This document shows positions 24,505 through 33,589 of a stretch of DNA of 64,000 bases, piece by piece. The notes under the pieces were generated by a model. That model was not told the DNA's origin. It did not search any database and was given only the letters and a program-made list of their open reading frames with translations. Numbering within the stretch: position 1 is the stretch's first letter; every line of letters begins with the position of its first letter. The position numbers were made by a program, and so were the translations under genes. Source of the DNA: an uncultured Bacteroidales bacterium (GTDB lineage: Bacteria; Bacteroidota; Bacteroidia; Bacteroidales; UBA932); contig CAMYYI010000003.1 in assembly GCA_947303465.1 (NCBI GenBank), positions 1-64,000 on the forward strand, read 5' to 3'.

Positions 24505-26643
24505 CTACTTTCCCTGTACCATTACAGGACGTATGTTCATGCCGCATTCGCGTCTGCCGCTGTATTGATGGTAAACCGGATACGTTTCGTCAATGCCGAA
24601 CTCTGAGGCAAAGCAACTGTAATTGTCTCGGCCGCCTCCAGAATATCCGCCCAAGCTGGCCAGCCAGTAACGTCCCTCCGTTCCAAATCCATTAGGAGCG
24701 TCTTTGGCACTGCCGCTGATGCTGCCTCCGGCGGGAATCACTATTACACTTCCGGCGCAATCTCCACGCCCGCGGACAATGCAGCACTTGTTTTCATTGT
24801 CCCATTCCCAGTCGCATTCACTGCGCAAATAGCTGAATTCCTCCGGGGTAGGGATGTGATACTCCTCACCAAGCTCCACCGTGGCAGCATCGTGCTCGGG
24901 CAGCAACTGCTCCAGATTGTCCGGCTCTCCGACGCCGTTCCAGCGACTGGCTTCTTCGGTATAAACATACGCCGTGTAGTTGCCGCTTTTATTTCCTGCG
25001 AGTGGATACGCCTCCCAGCCGAAATAGAACTCTTCGCCCTGCAAATGACCTGTGACGTCTCCCCACATGTAGTATTTGCCGGGGTCTTTGGGATTCTTGG
25101 CACCGAGATTCTTGTTGGCGACAAAAATCGTCTTGTTGCCGACAACGCACATCGGTATAAACTCGAAGTCAACGACGGGATCCTCCACAGAAGGATCTAC
25201 AGGCTGCAGGCTCTCGTCGTAAACCGGTCGGATGGAAAGCGCGTCCATACGGCCAGGGGACTGGGAATACAGGTTTGCGGAATAACCATTCGCTTCATAG
25301 ACATCAGTTTCATTCAGCGTTGCCGTCCAATACTCTTCTGCGTTCGGAAGGACGATATACTTATCTGTATAGCCTTCAACTTTGCTGGTAACCTTGTAGC
25401 ATTCAACGCCACCGACTCTCATCCATTGGGCTGTGCAATTCTGGGCCAGTTCATTCCATTCGGCCAAGGTGGGAATCCTCCATTTATCTCCCCATATTGC
25501 ACTGGCGGCGTCATCCGCCCTCTCAAGGGTAACAAGGCCATCCTCCGCATTGTACTTGGAGAACACCAGGTCATAGTAAGAGGAACCAGACACCCAGAAG
25601 CGGTAGTCCTGCCATGAATCAAGGACTCCGGCTTTCGTGTGCCCCCAGGCATAAAGACCGCCCGTTTCTTCAGGAAGGGTGCCGCCCAGGTTGAAGGTGG
25701 CCCATTTGATGCCGCTCGGCAGACCGAGGTCAACATAGGCGGGATGAGCCACAGGCGCGGTCTTGAGAGTCCATTCGTCGTGATTGGGAAGCTTGACGGA
25801 CTTGCCCCTTGAAAGGGTCTTGCCGGATACGCTGTACTCGTATTGTGCTCCGTTGACAGAATCGGTAAGGATGAACTTGTAATCCCCGCTGACGCCGTCG
25901 AGCTGTGCTGGCAGCACTCCGCAGAAGGTAGTGCCGTCCCTGAAGGCATAGCCCGGCATTACTCCTTCCTTGTTCTTCTCAATCTCGAACCCTCCGGCGC
26001 TGTAATACTTGACCGGGCGTATGCTGTTTATAGAAGGCTCGGTAGCAAGGGTGAAACGTCCCGGGTCACCACCGATACCGGGGATGAAGAACTGCACGAA
26101 ATTGTACTCGGCGGGCATTGTGAGATGTATGTCTGCCGTGAGTACGCCGTCAACCACCTGGTAAGGGGCGTCTTCGCAGGTCGTGTACCAGGAATAAACC
26201 TTGTTTCCCCCTGCGCCCGGAAGGTTGTCGTAAGCGTCGAATGCATAGTACTCGGGGCAATAATAACCCCACTGCATTCCCTTCCTGTTGAAAATGTAGA
26301 AACCCGTTACTGTGCCGCTCCCCTTGGCCGCAATCCTTTCCTCAAGCGGCTGATCTGCAACCAGGGTGGAAACCCATGCTGCAGACCAGAGTCCGTTATT
26401 GTACTTAAGGCTCAAAAAACATCCGTCCTTAGTATATTTGTCGAAAATGAAATGGATTATGTCTCCGTTTTCCCAAACGGTCTTTATGGCCTTTGTGTCC
26501 GGATTGTCACAGCTGATGTTGAAGTTGACGTCCAGATGCGTTCCTTCGGCCGGTACGGGCTCGACAGTAACTTCGGTCTCGATAACCTCACAAGCTGCAA
26601 AAAGCAGGACTGCTGCGCTTAAAATGGATATTATCTTTTTCAT
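24505..26643 (-). CDS. Surface lipoprotein with two FISUMP-type domains
   Basis: A 712-residue lipoprotein; the start at 26643 gives the signal MKKIISILSAAVLLFAAC. The N-terminal ~280 residues are a fimbrillin-like beta domain (VWENGDIIHFIFDKY, then AEYNFVQFFIPG). Two copies of the module I know as the Fibrobacter succinogenes major paralogous domain follow: YVDLGLPSGIKWATFNLGG with GDKWRIPTLAEWNEL, then FVANKNLGAKNPKDPGKYYMWGD with EEYHIPTPEEFSYL, each closing in a strand with SIRPV or NIRPV. Binding partner unknown. It is 20 nt downstream of the fimbrillin-like gene and so in the same operon. Confidence 0.75.
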   Translation of the reverse strand: MKKIISILSAAVLLFAACEVIETEVTVEPVPAEGTHLDVNFNISCDNPDTKAIKTVWENGDIIHFIFDKYTKDGCFLSLKYNNGLWSAAWVSTLVADQPLEERIAAKGSGTVTGFYIFNRKGMQWGYYCPEYYAFDAYDNLPGAGGNKVYSWYTTCEDAPYQVVDGVLTADIHLTMPAEYNFVQFFIPGIGGDPGRFTLATEPSINSIRPVKYYSAGGFEIEKNKEGVMPGYAFRDGTTFCGVLPAQLDGVSGDYKFILTDSVNGAQYEYSVSGKTLSRGKSVKLPNHDEWTLKTAPVAHPAYVDLGLPSGIKWATFNLGGTLPEETGGLYAWGHTKAGVLDSWQDYRFWVSGSSYYDLVFSKYNAEDGLVTLERADDAASAIWGDKWRIPTLAEWNELAQNCTAQWMRVGGVECYKVTSKVEGYTDKYIVLPNAEEYWTATLNETDVYEANGYSANLYSQSPGRMDALSIRPVYDESLQPVDPSVEDPVVDFEFIPMCVVGNKTIFVANKNLGAKNPKDPGKYYMWGDVTGHLQGEEFYFGWEAYPLAGNKSGNYTAYVYTEEASRWNGVGEPDNLEQLLPEHDAATVELGEEYHIPTPEEFSYLRSECDWEWDNENKCCIVRGRGDCAGSVIVIPAGGSISGSAKDAPNGFGTEGRYWLASLGGYSGGGRDNYSCFASEFGIDETYPVYHQYSGRRECGMNIRPVMVQGK

Positions 26644-26663
26644 AATGCTATACTCTTGAAAGA

Positions 26664-29315
26664 TTACCACTGTTCTTCCTCATCATCAAAAGGATTCTCA
26701 TAAGGAGGGTTCATGGTGCCGCCGACAGAGAACGGCTCGCTGGTTACGAAGATGTCCGTGTATTCAAGCGTGGACATTCCGTTGGAAAACTCCTCGAACC
26801 TCTGATCCGCATTCACGTAAGCGGGCTCATAGTACAGGGTCTTCCACAGCGCCTGTGACGGGTTGTGGAAGGCGTTGGAACCGGTATAGGAAAGACTGTA
26901 AAGCAGGTAGAACTGGCCGTCAAACACCTGTGCGCCGCGGAGCTCGTACTTGTCGTACTTCCTGTTTTCGAACTGGGACCCGTCGAACGCAGGGAAGAAC
27001 ACCTCTTTTCCGTTCTTGTACAGCCTCACACCAGCGGTCTTGCCGCTTGCGACATATCGTCCGATGACCCAGATGTCGCTTCCGATAATGAACACCCTGT
27101 CGGCATATCCTGCCTGGTAAGAAGCCGTCCAGCTGGACCATTTTGTAACTTCGCCGTTGTGCCAGACATTGATATTGGGCCTGGTGTCGTACGCATCGCC
27201 GGCGATGCAGATATTTCCGTCCTTTACGTCTATGGCACTGGCGGAATAGAGTCCTTCGATAGTGGTTTTTACTCCATTCTTCCAATAGCAGGTCTGCCAC
27301 CCGGAATCTTTGCCGCAGACATACCAGTCGCCGTTGTCTATGACTATGTTGCTCACCGAGATGGCGTCCAGTTCAACTACCTGTTCCCAATTCTTGAGCA
27401 GTGCATAATGGTTGTCGGAATCGTACCAGGATGCTATCACATATACGTCTTTGCCGTCTGCTACAAGGCCGTCAAGCGACTGATACTGCGGGAGCTTGTA
27501 CATCTTTCCGGAAAGCCAGTAACAGGCTCCCTTGATGGCGTCGTTAAGATTGTCCGGATTCTTCTCATAAGAACCTGCCACAATCAGCTTGCCGTTTGCG
27601 ACCGTTACGCAATTTGCAGAGTTGTTATATGAATTACCCTCCGCGTACAGGGGGATTTCCTCTCCGTTGCGAACGACGGTGGGAACGTAATAACTCACAT
27701 ACTGCCCAAGATCGGAGTCATACTTGTAAACATAGCGGTTGAGCGTAACGAGAACATCGTTGGGGGCAGTGAATGCCGGAACCGTGTTGGTAACCGTGCA
27801 CTCGCGGACAAACTCTTCTCCGGTCTCTTTGTCTGTGACAGTGGCTGTAATGGTGGCTGAGCCGACCATATTGGCCGTAACCACGAGCTCGGGCGCATCC
27901 GCTTTCACGTCGTAGTCCACGCTTATAGTCCTGAAGTCTTCAACGCTCCAGCTGACCTTGTAATTCGAAGCCGTAGCCGGGACGGGTATGACGGACAGCG
28001 TCTGTGACTGGCCGCATACGAGGTTGAGGGAAGTCTGGGAAAGGGCGGCCCCGGTAAGGGAAACGCAGTTCTCCTGAGTGATGGTGAAGGACTTCTCCGT
28101 GAAATCGTTGCTGATGGTCACTGTCGCAGTCTTGGGCGCTTCACCTATATTCTTGTTGCAATTAACATACAGGTAATAGTATGAGGCGTTCGTGCCTGAT
28201 ACCTTGCGCTTGCCGCCGAATGTGAACCATCCGTCATCGTCTCCTGTAATCTCCGCGACCCAGTCTTCCTGACAGGTAAAGACAACTCTCGCCTCTGTCT
28301 TGTCATATTCCAGGGAGATACCTTCTGCCGTGGGATCGGTATAGCTGAAGGTAATGTTCTTCGAATAATCCGAGACGGTTGTACGGTTGGCGTTTGTCAT
28401 ATTCACAGCCACCGGAGTCACCTGCCCCGCTTTGAGCTCGAGCGCGGGATCCTGCATTATGATAGCGCGGGAATACTTGTAGCCGTCGGAGGTGGTCACA
28501 TAGACCGTGAGATTGTCCGGATTCGTGAATGTGACAGGCCAGACATTGAACCACACGTCGAAGGTGCCATCAGTGATGTCCATCCCCTTGCAGTTGAGCT
28601 TCACGCTCTTGGAGCCCTGGTTCTCATCGGGGTTAGGAGGCGTAAGGGTTCCTTCGATGATGTCTATGGTACCGGTTGACGAAAGTCCTTTGTTGGGGGT
28701 CTGGAGCTTTACACTTACCACCTTGGCACCAGGCTGTATATTGAGGTTCTTGATAGTGAGCTTTAGAATGGATGTCATGCGGCGGAAATGGAAATGAAGG
28801 TCCGTCTGCTGGGTATCGAACGTCCTGGCCTCACCAAGGAGAATATCGCCGTCTGGGTCGAAAGTCCCTTTAATGCCCGTCTGGACGGACGGCACGGAAA
28901 CTTCAACCAGATTGTAATCGTCGAGGTAATCCAAAGCCGAGAACGGATAAACAGCAGCATAGGTAAGCGTCGAAGAACCTGAATATCCGGGCAGGGTGGC
29001 GTCGAAGGTCATGGTCCATCCGCCGTTGGTGGTAACACCCTTGGCGCTCTTTACGGCCGCTCCCATATACTCGGAACGATTAAGCCGGTCGTTATAACCA
29101 TAATACAACTCATACACTGCAAGATGCTCGTCGCCGCCCCAGAGCAGGGTGCGGTTGGCCTCGTTGATAATGGTTTTGGTTTCTTCCGGGCTGTCTCCGG
29201 TCACCTTTACGGTAACGGATTTCTGTGTGTCCTTGCTTACAGCCAGCTCCATGGGTTCCCTGCTGCAGGATGCGAGCAGCATGAGGGGAAGTGCAATCAA
29301 AAATAATTTCTTCAT
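26664..29315 (-). CDS. Fimbrillin-like lipoprotein with BACON, Ig-like and propeller-like parts
   Basis: An 883-residue lipoprotein (signal ending LLASC). Residues about 30-310 resemble the fimbrillin A family of Bacteroidales surface proteins (TKTIINEANRTLLWGGDEHLAVYE in two parts, YAAVYPFSAL, FHFRRMTSILKLTIKN). A BACON-type domain follows (KNITFSYTDPT to EKSFTITQENC, about 320-410), then a Big_2-like Ig domain (SQTLSVIPVPATA). The C-terminal half has repeated blades (ANGKLIVAGSY, DGKDVYVIASW, DNGDWYVCGKD, KDGNICIAGDA), suggesting a beta-propeller. The tail ends in an acidic stretch. It is preceded by a 48-residue ORF with a 12-nt gap. Confidence 0.75.
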   Translation of the reverse strand: MKKLFLIALPLMLLASCSREPMELAVSKDTQKSVTVKVTGDSPEETKTIINEANRTLLWGGDEHLAVYELYYGYNDRLNRSEYMGAAVKSAKGVTTNGGWTMTFDATLPGYSGSSTLTYAAVYPFSALDYLDDYNLVEVSVPSVQTGIKGTFDPDGDILLGEARTFDTQQTDLHFHFRRMTSILKLTIKNLNIQPGAKVVSVKLQTPNKGLSSTGTIDIIEGTLTPPNPDENQGSKSVKLNCKGMDITDGTFDVWFNVWPVTFTNPDNLTVYVTTSDGYKYSRAIIMQDPALELKAGQVTPVAVNMTNANRTTVSDYSKNITFSYTDPTAEGISLEYDKTEARVVFTCQEDWVAEITGDDDGWFTFGGKRKVSGTNASYYYLYVNCNKNIGEAPKTATVTISNDFTEKSFTITQENCVSLTGAALSQTSLNLVCGQSQTLSVIPVPATASNYKVSWSVEDFRTISVDYDVKADAPELVVTANMVGSATITATVTDKETGEEFVRECTVTNTVPAFTAPNDVLVTLNRYVYKYDSDLGQYVSYYVPTVVRNGEEIPLYAEGNSYNNSANCVTVANGKLIVAGSYEKNPDNLNDAIKGACYWLSGKMYKLPQYQSLDGLVADGKDVYVIASWYDSDNHYALLKNWEQVVELDAISVSNIVIDNGDWYVCGKDSGWQTCYWKNGVKTTIEGLYSASAIDVKDGNICIAGDAYDTRPNINVWHNGEVTKWSSWTASYQAGYADRVFIIGSDIWVIGRYVASGKTAGVRLYKNGKEVFFPAFDGSQFENRKYDKYELRGAQVFDGQFYLLYSLSYTGSNAFHNPSQALWKTLYYEPAYVNADQRFEEFSNGMSTLEYTDIFVTSEPFSVGGTMNPPYENPFDDEEEQW

Positions 29316-29327
29316 GGCTCAGGATGT

Positions 29328-29474
29328 TTAAAATTCGCGGGGATCGCCGTTAAGATAATCCCAGAAACCGTCGCCGGTGTCACCCGGCATGTCGTCGGAA
29401 ACGCAGAGAAGATTCTCTGCCCAAAGCAGGTCTTCCTCCATTACGGGAGGAGCGTAGTTAATAGTTTTTTTCAT
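29328..29474 (-). CDS. Small peptide A (48 aa) upstream of the fimbrillin-like gene
   Basis: A 48-codon ORF on the minus strand that starts at 29474 and ends with TAA at 29328-29330, 12 nt before the fimbrillin-like ATG. It opens MKKTINYAPP, has LLC at residues 22-24, then an acidic, Gly-rich half (DDMPGDTGDG) and ends in REF. No signal peptide. It shares length, position and pattern (basic start, Tyr-x-Pro around 7-13, a Leu-Leu-Cys/Phe core near 22-26, acidic tail) with the ORFs at 41550-41669 and 47558-47689. Small genes of this look recur in Bacteroidales; I know no function. Confidence 0.6.
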   Translation of the reverse strand: MKKTINYAPPVMEEDLLWAENLLCVSDDMPGDTGDGFWDYLNGDPREF

Positions 29475-29579
29475 ACTATACGGTATATTGAAACATAGTT
29501 ACATGCACGAAAAACGCGAGGCCTTTTTGCAAAGGTCGCGGCACGGTTTTTTTATGTTGTTGATTTATAGTTGGTTATA

Positions 29580-29589
29580 CCCCCCCCCC
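29580..29589. repeat. C10 homopolymer (G10 on the minus strand)
   Basis: Ten C residues run from 29580 to 29589, in the 261-bp gap between small peptide A (minus) and queH (plus), about 106 nt upstream of the peptide A ATG. Mononucleotide runs of this length slip during replication. The rest of the gap is AT-rich with no clear ORF. Confidence 0.7.
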
Positions 29590-29711
29590 TCTAGAGCAAG
29601 AGCGGCATTGGCCTCAATGAATGATAATGTGAATGGTCTTTCCACAATCAAATTTAGAGTTTTTTTACTTAACAAACAACAACCGGCTTCTGTTTATCGG
29701 GCATTTTTTGA

Positions 29712-29719
29712 TAACTTTG
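29712..29719 (+). promoter_or_regulatory. -7 box TAACTTTG for queH
   Basis: A perfect TAnnTTTG match 16 nt before the ATG at 29736. Confidence 0.6.
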
Positions 29720-29735
29720 CCCAAAATCTGGATGA

Positions 29736-30500
29736 ATGTTGAACTTGGAGGTTCCCGGCGGAGGCAAGGATGTCCTTCTGCACAGTTGCTGCGCCCCGTG
29801 TTCGGGTGCGGTGATAGAGTGCCTGCTGGCCAATGGAATACGCCCGGTGGTCTTTTTCAGCAATTCAAACATCACCCCTTTTGAAGAATATGAGCTGAGG
29901 CGCAGCGAGCTTGCGCGTTACTGCAAGTCGCTTGGTGTGGAGATGATTGACGACGAATACGACCACGATGCTTGGCGGAACTTTGTCCTCGGTGTTCCTC
30001 AGGATGGCCGGGGGGCTGGGCGGACACCGAGCGATTTTGAAACTGCAGGGCAGTTTTGTATCATGAGCGAGGTGCCGTCGCAGCCCGCGGCCGCAATACC
30101 GGAGGAACTCGAGGCTACCCTCTCACCAGAGGAACTAGCCGCGGCGCCGGAACGTGGTCCAAGGTGCCTCAACTGCTTCAAATTCAGATTAAAGCGGGCA
30201 GCTGAGTACGCTGCCGCGCACGGCATTCCCATTCTTACCACCACCCTTGCCTCTTCCCGATGGAAGAGTCTGGAGCAGGTAGCGGACGCCGGCCTCTGGG
30301 CCTGCGGGGGGATGCCCGATCAGGTCGGGCATGACGTAATGCAGGCCGTCAATGACGAAAACCCGGTCGGGCATGACGTTTTATTCTGGCCCCAGAACTG
30401 GCGCAAAGGGGGATTGCAAGAGCGCCGCTCACAGATAATCTGCGAGCAGCGCTTCTATAACCAGACCTGGTGCGGCTGCGAATTCTCGCAACGCCCTTAG
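29736..30500 (+). CDS. queH: Epoxyqueuosine reductase QueH with two inserts
   Basis: A 254-residue enzyme that performs the last step of queuosine synthesis in tRNA, reducing epoxyqueuosine. Conserved blocks: DVLLHSCCAPCSG (Cys-Cys and CxxC, residues about 12-24), FSNSNITPFEEYELR, ERGPRCLNCFKFRL, TTTLASSRWKSLEQV, NWRKGGLQERRSQ, and the terminal YNQTWCGCEFS. Compared with the Bacteroides form I remember, two stretches are extra: about 45 residues between NFVLGV and APERG, and about 19 residues between GLWACGG and LFWPQNW. Both coincide with inverted or direct DNA repeats. The stop overlaps the end of the convergent DUF2723 gene by 3-4 nt. Confidence 0.92.
   Translation: MLNLEVPGGGKDVLLHSCCAPCSGAVIECLLANGIRPVVFFSNSNITPFEEYELRRSELARYCKSLGVEMIDDEYDHDAWRNFVLGVPQDGRGAGRTPSDFETAGQFCIMSEVPSQPAAAIPEELEATLSPEELAAAPERGPRCLNCFKFRLKRAAEYAAAHGIPILTTTLASSRWKSLEQVADAGLWACGGMPDQVGHDVMQAVNDENPVGHDVLFWPQNWRKGGLQERRSQIICEQRFYNQTWCGCEFSQRP
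29988..30056. repeat. Hairpin-rich insert in queH (first)
   Basis: CTCGGTGTTCC (29988-29998) and GGACACCGAG (30022-30031) form a near-perfect inverted repeat with a one-base bulge. Just after it AAACTGC (30040-30046) and GCAGTTT (30050-30056) form a 7-bp hairpin with a 3-nt loop. Both fall in the section of queH that has no counterpart in usual family members. Confidence 0.55.
30312..30379. repeat. Direct repeat plus hairpin inserted in queH (second)
   Basis: The 15-mer GGTCGGGCATGACGT occurs at 30323-30337 and 30365-30379. The first copy also ends a hairpin, GCCCGA/TCGGGC (30314-30319 with 30325-30330). The repeats encode VGHDV twice, in the middle of a non-conserved stretch of QueH. Confidence 0.65.
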
Positions 30501-33500
30501 CCCTCAGCTTCGGCGTCTTCCTTACCTTCTTCCCCGGCGGCCCAGTCTATGAGTTTGGAAAAGCCGTCGGTGAATTTATCTGCAATGTCGCTGTCTCCGG
30601 CATCGCGCATTACATCTGCAAGGTAGTAAACGTAACTGCCGCAGAGATCGAACTCATTCTTGCCGAACTCAAAATACTCCAGGTAGAAGCGGGTGGTTTC
30701 CAGCAGGTCGGCTGCCATCTGGGCGCCAAGGGCGCGGGCCTTGTCGGTCTCTCCCAGCCGGTAATACGCCTCAACCATCCCAATGACAAGATAATCGTTT
30801 GTAGACATGCCCAGGGGGATGCTCTCCAGAGGGAAACGGCGCATTACCTCGCAGCTGCGGTCCAGCATCTCCACCGCCCAGTCGTTCTTACCCTCTTTCA
30901 TGAAGGCCTTGGCCGCATTAAGGAAGATGCCGCGCGGAGCCATGACGCCCATGTGCGTGTATATGTTCTGGTAGTCTATGAACCATTTGTCCGCAGAAAT
31001 GGCATCCCAGCTGTACACCTCGGTCATCTTGTGATACAGCTCTTCAGTGTCCACAAAACCTATATCTGTGGTGGTAATCTTGTTGCGGACAGGCACAAAC
31101 TTATAAGAATAGCCCTCGTAAACAAGATAATCCTTGAGCCCTATGTTCAAGTCTCCACCCATGTTAAGCATATTGATAGGGCGGTCCCACTGGTAGTTGC
31201 TCAGCAGGTCCAGCATGAAGATTTCCGGCTTGGTAAGGTAGTCCTTGTCCTTGGATATCTGCAGCTCTATGCTCTCCGGAATCATGTCGGCATACTTGGC
31301 GTCCAGGATGCCGGAGGCAATGACGTTGGCCTTGTTGACAGGTATCGTAAGCTTGCGGGAGGCTATGTAATCCACCTTGCGGCCGCTGCTCATCGGCACC
31401 TTCACATCAGGATGGCGGAACAGGGTCATCACGTCCGCGATATCCATCGCCTGCTCGCGCGAATCCACTATCGGCACATATTCGTTGGTGCCGTAAAGGT
31501 ACTGCTCCGGACCCACGGAAAGAGCCAGAGGAGCGCTCTCGTTGCAAGCCCACTTCATCTGGTCGATATGCCAGTCCGTACCGAGCAGTGAGGTGTTGCA
31601 GATGCGCACGTCGGTGCGTATTCCCTCGACCTCCTGTGCATACCAGACGGGGAAGGTATCGTTGTCGCCGTGGGTGATGAGTATGCCGTTCGGGCCCACT
31701 GATTCCAGGTAGTTGCGGGCCATCTCCACCGCGGTTGCACGGCCGGAACGGTCATGGTCGTCCCAGTTCTGAGTGGCCATCTGGACGGGAACCAGCACGC
31801 ACGCGGCAGTGACACCGGCGGCCAGCAGCACGGCATAGCGCCCCTTGGTCAGGGAGCATATCAGCTCGTACAGCGCCGCCACTGCCAAGCCTATCCATAC
31901 GCAGAAGAAGTAGAACGAGCCGGCGTAGGCATAGTCCCTCTCGCGCACCTGGTACGGCGGCTGGTTGAGGTAGAGAACGATGGCGATGCCTGTCATGAAG
32001 AACATGAGGAAGGTGAGCCAGGAGCCTCTCTTGTCGCGGTCGAACTGGAAACAGAGGCCAAGAATGCCCAGCAACAGCGGCAGGAAGTAGTAGTGATTCT
32101 TGCCGGCGTTGTGCGCAAGGGTGGCGGGAGCGTCGTCCTGGTCGCCCAGGCGGAAGTCATCGATGAACTTCACGCCGCTCTCCCAGTTGCCGTGGAAGAT
32201 GTCGCCGGGAGTGGGGGAATGAATCTCGTTCTGGCGGCCTACGAAGTTCCACATGAAGTAGCGCCAGTACATCCACCCCAGCTGATAATCAAAGAAATAA
32301 TAGAGGTTGGCCCCCATGGTGGGCTTGCGGTCGGTCGCACCCCGCACCTGCTTGCCCTTGCCTCCGGTATAAGCCCTGTAGAAAGCCTCGTACTTGCCGT
32401 CCGGCGACGAGCTCCACATCCTTGGGAAGAGCATCTTTCCGGAAGCCTTGTAAGCGGCGTCAACCGGGCCGTCGACATGCTTGTATTTGCCGTCGAGAGG
32501 CGCCCAGTAACGGGTGCTCTTGAGGTCGTACGGCGCATCATAATACTGGCCGTAGAGCAGCGGCGTGGAGCCATACTGCTCGCGGCTGAGGTAGCGCACC
32601 AGCGTGAAGGCGTTGTCCGGCTGATATTCGTTGGTGGGCGTCTTGGCGCAGGAGCGTATGATGTCTATGCTGAAGACCGAGAAGCCTATGGTAATCATTG
32701 TGATGCAGAGCAACACGGTGTTGAGGAACACACGGTTCTGCCTAAGCGTGACGAAGAGGCCCCAGAAGCACAGCCCGAGCAGGGCCACCATGAAGAAGGC
32801 GGCGCCGCTGTTGTACGGCAGCCCGAGAGTGTTCACGAAGAACAGGTCGAAGTAAGCCGCCAGCTTGGGCAGATACGGAATGAAGAGGAATACCAGCAGG
32901 CCGAGTATGACGGCACCCACTGCAAATATCTTGACCAGCTCCCAGAAGGTGAAGGGCTTGTCTTCGCGCTTGCGGTAATAAAACATGAAGACCAGAGCCG
33001 GTATTGCCAAAAGGTTGAGCAGGTGCACACCTATACTGAGGCCCATCAGGAAGGCTATCAGCACTATCCATCGCGACGAGTGAGGCTCGTCCGCGCGATC
33101 GTACCACATGGTCATGGCCCAGAAAACCACCGCCGTGAAGAGGGACGACATTGCATACACCTCACCCTCGACAGCGGAAAACCAGAATGTATCGGAGAAG
33201 CAGTAGGCCAACGCACCGACCAGACCTGAACCTATAACCGCTACAGCACCGCCGACCGTGTCGGTTTTAACTATCCTTTTGGCCAGCCAGACTATGGTAA
33301 GATAAAGGAAGAAGATGGTAAGGGCCGAGCAGAGGGCGCTCATGGCGTTCACGAGTATGGCGGCGTGCATATTGTCGCCAAACATGGTGAAGAAGCGTGC
33401 AATCAGCTGGAACACAGGGTTTCCCGGGGGATGGCCCACCTCCAGCTTGTAGGACGACGCGATAAATTCGCCGCAGTCCCAATACGAAGCGGACGGCTCA

Positions 33501-33589
33501 ATAGTGAGCAGGTATGTAACGGCGGACACGGCAAAGGCCACAAGGGCGGCTATGCGGTGCCACAAGGTGAATCTGTCAGTCTTCTTCAT
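30497..33589 (-). CDS. DUF2723 membrane protein (GT-C type)
   Basis: About 1030 residues; starts at 33589 (MKKTDRF) or 33601 are possible, both overlapping the end of the upstream gene. The N-terminal ~500 residues hold about 11 hydrophobic segments with the DUF2723 signature SYWDCGEFIASSYKLEVGHPPGNP (in two parts here), FSDTFWFSAVEGEVYA, then YAYAGSFYFFCVW. A soluble C-terminal half follows (THGDNDTFPVWYAQEVEGI), ending in TPR-like helices. Proteins of this family are placed with glycosyltransferase family GT117 and linked to protein O-glycosylation; the Asp-Cys-Gly-Glu segment fits a GT-C active site. Cotranscribed with the CNNM/CBS gene. Confidence 0.9.
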   Translation of the reverse strand: MKKTDRFTLWHRIAALVAFAVSAVTYLLTIEPSASYWDCGEFIASSYKLEVGHPPGNPVFQLIARFFTMFGDNMHAAILVNAMSALCSALTIFFLYLTIVWLAKRIVKTDTVGGAVAVIGSGLVGALAYCFSDTFWFSAVEGEVYAMSSLFTAVVFWAMTMWYDRADEPHSSRWIVLIAFLMGLSIGVHLLNLLAIPALVFMFYYRKREDKPFTFWELVKIFAVGAVILGLLVFLFIPYLPKLAAYFDLFFVNTLGLPYNSGAAFFMVALLGLCFWGLFVTLRQNRVFLNTVLLCITMITIGFSVFSIDIIRSCAKTPTNEYQPDNAFTLVRYLSREQYGSTPLLYGQYYDAPYDLKSTRYWAPLDGKYKHVDGPVDAAYKASGKMLFPRMWSSSPDGKYEAFYRAYTGGKGKQVRGATDRKPTMGANLYYFFDYQLGWMYWRYFMWNFVGRQNEIHSPTPGDIFHGNWESGVKFIDDFRLGDQDDAPATLAHNAGKNHYYFLPLLLGILGLCFQFDRDKRGSWLTFLMFFMTGIAIVLYLNQPPYQVRERDYAYAGSFYFFCVWIGLAVAALYELICSLTKGRYAVLLAAGVTAACVLVPVQMATQNWDDHDRSGRATAVEMARNYLESVGPNGILITHGDNDTFPVWYAQEVEGIRTDVRICNTSLLGTDWHIDQMKWACNESAPLALSVGPEQYLYGTNEYVPIVDSREQAMDIADVMTLFRHPDVKVPMSSGRKVDYIASRKLTIPVNKANVIASGILDAKYADMIPESIELQISKDKDYLTKPEIFMLDLLSNYQWDRPINMLNMGGDLNIGLKDYLVYEGYSYKFVPVRNKITTTDIGFVDTEELYHKMTEVYSWDAISADKWFIDYQNIYTHMGVMAPRGIFLNAAKAFMKEGKNDWAVEMLDRSCEVMRRFPLESIPLGMSTNDYLVIGMVEAYYRLGETDKARALGAQMAADLLETTRFYLEYFEFGKNEFDLCGSYVYYLADVMRDAGDSDIADKFTDGFSKLIDWAAGEEGKEDAEAEG

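Noticed and set aside
31754..33229. A 491-codon open frame antisense to DUF2723
   Set aside because: Composition (His-, Gln- and Glu-rich) is what the reverse of membrane-segment codons gives; no promoter or start signal was found.
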